Source: Candidatus Accumulibacter phosphatis
GTDB lineage: Bacteria; Pseudomonadota; Gammaproteobacteria; Burkholderiales; Rhodocyclaceae
NCBI RefSeq assembly: GCF_012939955.1
Contig: NZ_SPMY01000023.1
Location: 1-55,360 of the forward strand
Direction: 5' to 3'
Length of the DNA stretch: 55,360 bases
Shown here: piece after piece, positions 48,600 through 55,360 of the stretch
How the letters are laid out: every line of letters starts with the position of its first letter
Position numbering within the stretch: the stretch's first letter is position 1
Position numbers and translations under genes: made by a program
The notes under the pieces: model-generated
Told to the model about the DNA's origin: nothing
The model's database searches: none
What the model saw: the letters and a program-made list of their open reading frames with translations, nothing else

Positions 48600-48717
48600 A
48601 AAAGCTCGGCTTCCGCCTTGCTGCGGGGCCAGAATCGGCCCTCACCATGCCCTTGCTACGTCGCAGTAGACCAGTTGATACGCGATTCCGAGCATGACAC
48701 CACGGATGTGGAGTCGT

Positions 48718-48900
48718 TTATTGACCACTGGAAAAGCTACGTAGAAATACCGAAGCCTGTTTGCCCAGAGCCGCCAGTTCCGCCTCGAATTCTTCGTATG
48801 GCAGGTCCGTCAGTTCCGGTAAGCGGCGCTCGGCCTTGTGCCGCCGCTCTGCCACTTTTTTCTGGCGGGCCGACGTCGCGCATGCGGCGGTCGCTTGCAC
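48718..48900 (-). CDS. possible small hypothetical protein (60 aa)
   Basis: From a GTG at 48900: QATAACATSARQKKVAERRH, then KAERRLPELTDLPYEEFEAE and LAALGKQASVFLRSFSSGQ. The charged helical character and the terminator about 120 bases downstream on the same strand favour a real gene over the overlapping frame, but there is no recognised family and no strong ribosome binding site. Confidence 0.35.
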   Translation of the reverse strand: MQATAACATSARQKKVAERRHKAERRLPELTDLPYEEFEAELAALGKQASVFLRSFSSGQ

Positions 48901-49157
48901 TGCGAGTTCTCTGTTTTCTCATTGACTGAATGCCTGCTGTTCGTGTTCGGGAAGTGATGGACGAAAGATAGCGCTGGCTCGCTACCGGGTGTGTGAGCAA
49001 TTTCACGGCCTCAACAAATCAGTGCCCTTGAGCGGCCGCCTGGGTGCGGCGAGCGGGATCCGGAAAAGCTGCTAGCATGCGAGCGTCGCCAGCATCGGCG
49101 CCGCACCGACCTCCATCTCCAGCACTGACGCAAGCCCGTGAATGACGTGAAAGAGAA

Positions 49158-50540
49158 ATGAACGACCTGTTTGCCGAGCATCATTCCGACGCGCCGCTCG
49201 CCGAGCGCTTGCGTCCACGCAGCTTGTCGGAGGTGATCGGACAGGCGCATCTGCTCGCTGCCGGCAAGCCGCTGGAGATGGCTTTCCGTTCCCGGCAGTT
49301 GCACAGCATGATCCTCTGGGGCCCGCCCGGGGTCGGCAAGACGACCCTGGCGCGGCTGATGGCGGACGCTTTCGACGCTGACTTCATGGCCCTGTCCGCG
49401 GTCTTCTCGGGGGTCAAGGAAATTCGTGAGGCCGTCGCGCGCGCCGAGTTGACGCGCGCCCGCAACGGACGCCGCACGATCCTCTTCGTCGATGAAGTCC
49501 ACCGTTTCAACAAGGCGCAGCAGGACGCTTTCCTGCCCTACGTGGAAGGCGGGCTGTTGACTTTTGTCGGCGCGACCACTGAAAACCCGTCCTTCGAGGT
49601 GAACTCGGCGTTGCTCTCGCGCGCCGCGGTCTATGTGCTGCAACCGCTCTCGGCCGAGGAGATCGGGCAACTCCTCGAACGCGCGCGCGCGCAGGTGCTG
49701 CCCGATCACGAGTTTGACGACGACGCCCGCGCACGCCTGGTCGGTCTCGCCGACGGTGACGCGCGACGCCTGCTCAACCACCTCGAACAGATTGCCACTG
49801 CCGCGTCGACTGCCGGGGTGACGACGATCGATGGCGCTTTCGTCGACACCACCGTGGCGCAGAGCTTGCGTCGTTTCGACAAGGGAGGCGACGCTTTCTA
49901 CGATCAGATTTCGGCGCTGCACAAGGCCGTGCGCGGTTCGTCTCCCGACGCCGCGCTGTACTGGTTCTGCCGCATGCTCGACGGTGGCGCCGACCCGCGC
50001 TACCTGGCGCGGCGCATTGTGCGCATGGCCTGGGAAGACATCGGCCTGGCCGATCCGCGCGCGGCGCGCATCGCACTCGACGCCGCCGAGACTTTCGAGC
50101 GCCTCGGCTCCCCGGAAGGCGAGCTGGCGCTTGCCGAAGCGCTGCTCTACCTGGCGATGGCGGCCAAGTCGAACGCTGCCTACCTCGCGTATAATGCGGC
50201 GCGGAGTTTCATCGCCGCTGACGGGTCCCGGCCGGTGCCGGTGCATCTGCGCAACGCGCCGACGCGACTGATGAAGAATCTCGGCTACGGCAAGGACTAC
50301 CGCTACGCCCACGACCAGACCGACGCCTACGCCGCCGGCGAGAATTATTTTCCGGACGGCATGCCGGCGGTCGAGTGGTACCGACCGGTCGAGCGTGGCC
50401 TCGAGATCCGGATCGGCGAGAAGCTGGCACAGCTGCGCGAGCTCGACCGCCGGGCGAAAGAAAAGCAGCACACGAAACAAAAGCAGGAAAAGAACGACCA
50501 GCACGACCAGCACGACCAGCACGACAAGCACGAAAAGTAG
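49158..50540 (+). CDS. rarA: replication-associated recombination protein A (RarA/MgsA)
   Basis: 460 residues. AAA+ ATPase of the clamp-loader/RuvB clade acting at stalled forks. LRPRSLSEVIGQAHLL, Walker A LWGPPGVGKTTLARL (about residue 54), Walker B TILFVDEVHRFNKAQQD (about 108), sensor 1 FVGATTENPSF, and the C-terminal MAWEDIGLADP and YLGYGKDY-type (NLGYGKDYRYAHDQTDAYAAGENYFPDGM) blocks are diagnostic. The extreme C-terminus adds an unusual hydrophilic tail with three DQH triplets (NDQHDQHDQHDKHEK) encoded by 9-bp tandem repeats. Usually followed by serS, as here. Confidence 0.95.
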   Translation: MNDLFAEHHSDAPLAERLRPRSLSEVIGQAHLLAAGKPLEMAFRSRQLHSMILWGPPGVGKTTLARLMADAFDADFMALSAVFSGVKEIREAVARAELTRARNGRRTILFVDEVHRFNKAQQDAFLPYVEGGLLTFVGATTENPSFEVNSALLSRAAVYVLQPLSAEEIGQLLERARAQVLPDHEFDDDARARLVGLADGDARRLLNHLEQIATAASTAGVTTIDGAFVDTTVAQSLRRFDKGGDAFYDQISALHKAVRGSSPDAALYWFCRMLDGGADPRYLARRIVRMAWEDIGLADPRAARIALDAAETFERLGSPEGELALAEALLYLAMAAKSNAAYLAYNAARSFIAADGSRPVPVHLRNAPTRLMKNLGYGKDYRYAHDQTDAYAAGENYFPDGMPAVEWYRPVERGLEIRIGEKLAQLRELDRRAKEKQHTKQKQEKNDQHDQHDQHDKHEK

Positions 50541-50650
50541 GACCAGGCCGACCGGCCGACCACAACATCGTTCCGCTCGCGCGCAGCCGTCCGCCGGACC
50601 TGCGGTAGCAGTGGAAGAGGGCGGATCGCGCCGCGCGATCGCCAAGCTGA

Positions 50651-51943
<1,293 letters not shown>

Positions 51944-52046
51944 ACGGGCCAGGCGGCGAGCGCCAATAGCGCGTTTCCCGTGGTGTGCAAGAATATTGCC
52001 CTTGGCGCGTCATCCAGCACTTCTTGTGCTAACATTGCGCCCCGTC

Positions 52047-52136
<90 letters not shown>

Positions 52137-52242
52137 GTAAATGGCTGATTAAGATTGTGTTTTGTATTTGTGGTTGCTATTTTTCGTCATACGAAAATCT
52201 CGCATTTTCCGCAACTTGCGGAAACGATTTCCGCAACCCAGG

Positions 52243-53346
52243 CTACCTCGTTGGCCGCACGCGCTTGCCAACACGTTGGTAGACGACCTTCGTAATCTGC
52301 TTGTCGGTGTGCCCGAGCAAGTCACTGGCGTGATCCAGAGCCATCTCGCTTGCGGCCTTCGGGCGCGCATCGCGGAACTGGAACTGTCGGATACGAGCAG
52401 CGAGGCGTTGGTCACCAGACTCTTCGACTTGGACCGCCGCGGCGTTTCGAGCCGCGGTGAACCGCAAGCGCAGCATCCCCGGTGTGAGCCTCTTTCCATC
52501 CGGCGTTGCCAATAACCATAGGCTGCGTACCGTGCGCGCTCCGATACGATCCAAGAGCCGCCCCAGCTCCGTTCGGGTACCGGTATCCTGGTCTGTCAAC
52601 ATGATCGCCAAGCGCTTTGAGGTTTTTCCCTGCTGAACGGTGAGTGCGTCTTCCACGATGTCCCGCCGGGTGAAGCGCAGCACGTCGCCAGGGCGCTGTC
52701 CGCTGAGATAAGCAAGGTCCATGGCATCCTGCAGTTCGATGGCGGCGCGGTTTCGCACCGCTTTCCAGACTTCATCGTCAGCGTAGAAGTCGCGCGGTGC
52801 TTCCTTGTTCTTTGCCACACCCGCGCAGGGATTCGTCTTCGCTGTATATCCCCATTCGCGCGCCTTGTTGAAGATGTGGGAGAACAGTGCAAGCTCACGG
52901 TTTGCGGCGACCGTCGCGGGCTTGGCTGGGACGACTGTGCCGTTCTTGAGCGTCCTCGCCCGTGTCATTCGGGCGTCCCTGTACTGTGCGATATGCTGTG
53001 GAGTGATGGCGTCAATCGGGGCAGTGTCGAAAACCGAACGTAGCTTTGCGAGTTCGAGCTGGTTGCTCGCTTGGGTTTTCGGTGCCTTGTCGGGGATGAC
53101 TTCCCGTGCGTATCGGTCGAAGGCAATGCGCATTATTCCAGTTTCAACCGGGGCTGGACGGCACTCCAGCTCCGCCCACTTGCGCTTCGCCTCATTGATT
53201 TCGGTGCCGAGGGGGATTTCCTTGCGGTTCCCCGCGTCATCCCGTCCGTCGTAGTAGTACCCTTCCCACCGTTTACCGCTCGCCAGCGTCCGCACTCTAC
53301 GGAGCATGCGGGGTGGCAGGTCTCGGGCTGAGGATTTCGGGCGCAT
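52243..53346 (-). CDS. tyrosine integrase of an integrative element
   Basis: 367 residues. An N-terminal arm-type domain (KRWEGYYYDGRDDAGNRKEIPLG), a core-binding SAM-like domain (about 80-170), and a catalytic domain with the first arginine in LAYLSGQRPGDVLRFTRRD, the R of QFQFRDARPKAASEM, and LLGHTDKQITKVVYQR with the late histidine and the nucleophilic tyrosine (about residue 356). The box II His of HxxR appears to be replaced (F-R-D-A-R), as seen in some integrases. It faces the tRNA-Ser gene, the classic arrangement of an island integrase with attL at the tRNA 3' end. Confidence 0.92.
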   Translation of the reverse strand: MRPKSSARDLPPRMLRRVRTLASGKRWEGYYYDGRDDAGNRKEIPLGTEINEAKRKWAELECRPAPVETGIMRIAFDRYAREVIPDKAPKTQASNQLELAKLRSVFDTAPIDAITPQHIAQYRDARMTRARTLKNGTVVPAKPATVAANRELALFSHIFNKAREWGYTAKTNPCAGVAKNKEAPRDFYADDEVWKAVRNRAAIELQDAMDLAYLSGQRPGDVLRFTRRDIVEDALTVQQGKTSKRLAIMLTDQDTGTRTELGRLLDRIGARTVRSLWLLATPDGKRLTPGMLRLRFTAARNAAAVQVEESGDQRLAARIRQFQFRDARPKAASEMALDHASDLLGHTDKQITKVVYQRVGKRVRPTR

Positions 53347-53364
53347 TAGAATAGAATACTCGGA

Positions 53365-53616
53365 CTACCGGATACTTGAGAAGTCCGGAAGCCATCCCCC
53401 TGTCGTAGCCAAGGTCGCGGGGCTGATCCCGGTGAGCTTCAGCCTAGTGTACAAGCGCCCGACAATGGGATTGCCGGCCTTTGTTTTGTGGAAAGTCCAT
53501 GCGTTGTCGGTAAGCCACTGAATCTGGTCCGATCGTCGTCCGCAGCCGGTTATCTCGGCTACTTCACCCGGGCTCAGAACTTCGCTAGAAAGGGGCATCT
53601 CGAAAACGGCGGCCAT
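53365..53616 (-). CDS. DUF4224 protein, possible excisionase-like DNA-binding protein
   Basis: 83 residues. VLSPGEVAEITGCGRRSDQI then QWLTDNAWTFHKTKAGNPIVGR is the DUF4224 pattern (helix-turn-helix-like, L-x-x-x-E-v-x-e-l-T-g), found next to phage and island integrases. It lies 18 bases upstream of the integrase in the same direction and probably shares its transcript. Likely role, by position, in excision or control of the integrase. Confidence 0.8.
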   Translation of the reverse strand: MAAVFEMPLSSEVLSPGEVAEITGCGRRSDQIQWLTDNAWTFHKTKAGNPIVGRLYTRLKLTGISPATLATTGGWLPDFSSIR

Positions 53617-54060
53617 CGGTCGATTGCTATGTCAGTCTGGGTTCGACGTTGCTGCAGTCGCGGGATCCGACGTGGGGGGGCGTGCGGACGATTCGGCTGC
53701 GGTACGCCAAGTTGCTGCCGAGTTTCAGTACCCATCTATTGCGCACTGAGGCAGTCGGAAGCTTCCTCAAGTTCTCAACGCCCCTAGTAATACAAGGGTT
53801 CATTTGCTCAGCGTCGATTAGCGCAATGCGCGGGCGAGCGTTGTACAGAGCACTCGGGATGTGTTGGGGGTACGCACCACGGCTGAGGTCACCGCGAAGA
53901 ACAAATTGCAGTGAGTGACAACGGTATGGCAATGGTCGGTCAGTCAGTGGGAGCGCCATGTCGTCAATCAGAACCGAGTTTTTGCGGGGCTGACGAGAAC
54001 CAATACCCCGCTCGAACCGCACGCGATAACCGCGTGTCCGTGAAACCGCCGGTACTGCAC
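53617..54060. other. intergenic region of the integrative element, no supported gene
   Basis: About 440 bases of lower GC content than the flanks. A minus-strand frame (53627-54022) lacks recognisable homology and a ribosome binding site. The region may contain regulatory sites of the element's integration module. Confidence 0.4.
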
Positions 54061-54714
54061 CTAGTCGTCCTCCGGTGGGTTTTTACCCGCGACTTCCGCC
54101 GCCAGATCGCGATCCTGCCCAACTCTGGCCGTGCCCGACTCATCCGCCATCTCCCCCGTCTCCTTCCGCCGTGCCGCCAGCACTGCACGCGTAGCGAGCT
54201 GCCGGACCTGTCCGGCCAGACGAAGAATCCGCCGCTTCCATTCATAGACTCCGCGCGCGTATTGGCTGTCGGTGATGACGCATGACAGCCAGAGTGCATC
54301 CAGGTGGGCCATCATCCCGTCGAACTCGCGGATGATCGCCAGGTACTTGATCGCGCGCGGCGAGGTGATCTGGACATCGATGGCCTTGGCGCTGGTGTAG
54401 CCGATCGTGGTCTCGATGCCATTGCCCTCGGCCACTTCCTTCAGCCGCAGCGACTCCTTGCGAATCTCCTCCAGGGTCTGGTCGATCTGAGTATCGACCA
54501 AGGTATCGACTTCCAGCGCCTGCTCTTCGCTCCCGATGAATCGCAAGACCACACTCAACGAGAACAGCGCGTTGGCGCACATCTCGTAGCCACGGTCGAA
54601 GATCTGCTGCGCGTGCAGCGAATTGAGCAGGGTCGTCTGCGTCAGGAAGGGCCGGCTGTTGTCCTGCCGGACCGACGGAATTTGCGTCGAATCGTTCCTC
54701 TGTCGCTGTGCCAT
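54061..54714 (-). CDS. DUF1845 / AcaB-like protein of an integrative conjugative element
   Basis: 217 residues. FLTQTTLLNSLHAQQIFDRGYEMCANALFSLSVVLRFIGSEEQ then IDVQITSPRAIKYLAIIREFDGMMAHLDALWLSCVITDSQYARG and WKRRILRLAGQVRQL follow the pattern of DUF1845 proteins, annotated AcaB-like, found in integrative conjugative elements. Probably a regulator or accessory protein; function here is inferred only from the family. ATG 54714 follows GGGAGATGGCAC; the longer frame to 54843 has no homology at its start. Divergent from ssb. Confidence 0.72.
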   Translation of the reverse strand: MAQRQRNDSTQIPSVRQDNSRPFLTQTTLLNSLHAQQIFDRGYEMCANALFSLSVVLRFIGSEEQALEVDTLVDTQIDQTLEEIRKESLRLKEVAEGNGIETTIGYTSAKAIDVQITSPRAIKYLAIIREFDGMMAHLDALWLSCVITDSQYARGVYEWKRRILRLAGQVRQLATRAVLAARRKETGEMADESGTARVGQDRDLAAEVAGKNPPEDD

Positions 54715-54918
54715 GTGCCATCTCCCGGGGTGTCGATCAAGCCCAGCGTATCGCTTGACCAGCAATGCGGAACGTCGAAATGCGAACAGAAGAGACGCTT
54801 TTCGCGTCCCAGCGACGACCCCGGCGGCTGAGAATTCAGACATCTCTCGTTCCGTCTATGACGATCGAAGTGAAGGTAGCTGGCCTTCTTCATGAACAGC
54901 ATTTTCTCCAACCCCCGG

Positions 54919-54931
54919 CGGGGTAGCCCCG
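54919..54931. other. hairpin in the ssb leader
   Basis: CGGGG-TAG-CCCCG, 44 bases upstream of the ssb start. Possible leader structure controlling ssb; no T run follows. Confidence 0.4.
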
Positions 54932-54974
54932 TCAGGATACGGCGGCGTCCCTGCCTTCATTGTCAGGAGGCCAT

Positions 54975-55360
54975 ATGCCCTCGTTGAACAGAGTCACCCT
55001 CATCGGCCATCTCGGCGCCGACCCCGAGGTTCGCTACACCCAGAACCGAGAAGCGATCGCCACGATCCGGATCGCGACCACAGAGATCAGCAAGGACAAG
55101 TCGTCCGGTGAACGCAAGGAAACCACCGAATGGCACCGCGTGGTCTTCTTCAACCGTACGGCCGAAGTCGTCGGCGAGTACCTCAGGAAGGGCTCCCCGA
55201 TCTACGTCGAAGGTCGCATCCAGACCCGCAAGTGGCAGGACAGCGCAGGTCAGGATCGCTACGTCGTCGAGATCATCGGCAGCGAAATGCAGATGCTCGG
55301 TGCTCGTCCATCGGCGAAGGACGCCAAGGCATCGGGTTCCGTCCCTCGTCGCGCCGACAC
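54975..55360 (+). CDS. ssb: single-stranded DNA-binding protein, element-borne (partial)
   Basis: 128 residues up to the window edge. OB-fold of bacterial [23 protein letters not shown], the basic beta hairpin, [19 protein letters not shown], and [29 protein letters not shown]. The C-terminal tail with the acidic tip is beyond the window. AGGAGG lies five bases before the ATG at 54975. Next to the integrase, DUF4224 and DUF1845 genes it is most likely the ssb of an integrative conjugative element rather than the housekeeping copy. Confidence 0.93.
   Translation, partial: MPSLNRVTLIGHLGADPEVRYTQNREAIATIRIATTEISKDKSSGERKETTEWHRVVFFNRTAEVVGEYLRKGSPIYVEGRIQTRKWQDSAGQDRYVVEIIGSEMQMLGARPSAKDAKASGSVPRRAD

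Noticed and set aside
53627-54022. 131-aa minus-strand open frame in the integrative element
   Set aside because: Composition and lack of a start signal suggest a chance frame; no family recognised.

Overview
The window is GC-rich bacterial chromosome, most likely from a betaproteobacterium of the Rhodocyclales (Candidatus Accumulibacter / Propionivibrio-like). This is an inference from gene content: a complete-order Na+-NQR operon, a polyhydroxyalkanoate phasin, a WS/DGAT acyltransferase, an SLC5-type sensor kinase of the acetate-sensing kind with its exonuclease/CBS partners, and menaquinone genes. I cannot run a taxonomic search.

Layout. 0-1.3 kb: the 5' end of an IS1634-type transposase and a PsiE-like membrane protein. 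1.3-9.5 kb (minus strand): nqrA-B-C-D-E-F-M. nqrF is cut by a 1.96-kb insertion (2091-4052) that carries one unrecognised 565-aa protein and a hairpin-rich leader; the surrounding nqrF sequence can be rejoined exactly. 9.5-13.6 kb: a TerB-like protein, a SOUL haem-binding protein and a P-type cation ATPase. 13.6-23.4 kb: a divergent cluster that looks like a light/oxidative-stress regulon. Leftward it has an SDR, a DUF3429 protein, a small membrane protein, an ABC1/UbiB kinase and a histidine phosphatase. Rightward it has a Trp-rich TIGR02450 protein, a FAD oxidoreductase, a photolyase/cryptochrome, a DUF1499 lipoprotein, a PNPOx-like protein and an alpha/beta hydrolase. Related TTGTC-n3-GACAA palindromes lie at its promoters. 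The oxidoreductase is frameshifted and the photolyase has an amber codon. 23.8-26 kb: katG.

26-31 kb is a gene graveyard: a decayed acyl-CoA ligase, a P-type ATPase scrap, pieces of several tyrosine recombinases, and an IS91-type transposase split in two. From 26 to 40 kb five copies of a ~126-bp three-hairpin repeat lie between or inside genes. 31-44 kb: a CorA-like protein, a DUF3014 protein, menB-menC, and an operon of SLC5-histidine kinase (frameshifted), receiver, membrane-anchored DEDDh exonuclease and CBS/DUF294 protein. 44-52 kb: a thioesterase, a pair of paralogous small proteins, a LysR regulator, phasin, WS/DGAT, rarA, serS and tRNA-Ser(CGA). From the tRNA to the end is the start of an integrative element: a tyrosine integrase facing the tRNA, a DUF4224 protein, a DUF1845/AcaB-like protein and a partial ssb.

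Several genes carry single-base indels at G runs or a nonsense codon. In a draft assembly these may be sequence errors, so each such call is flagged.
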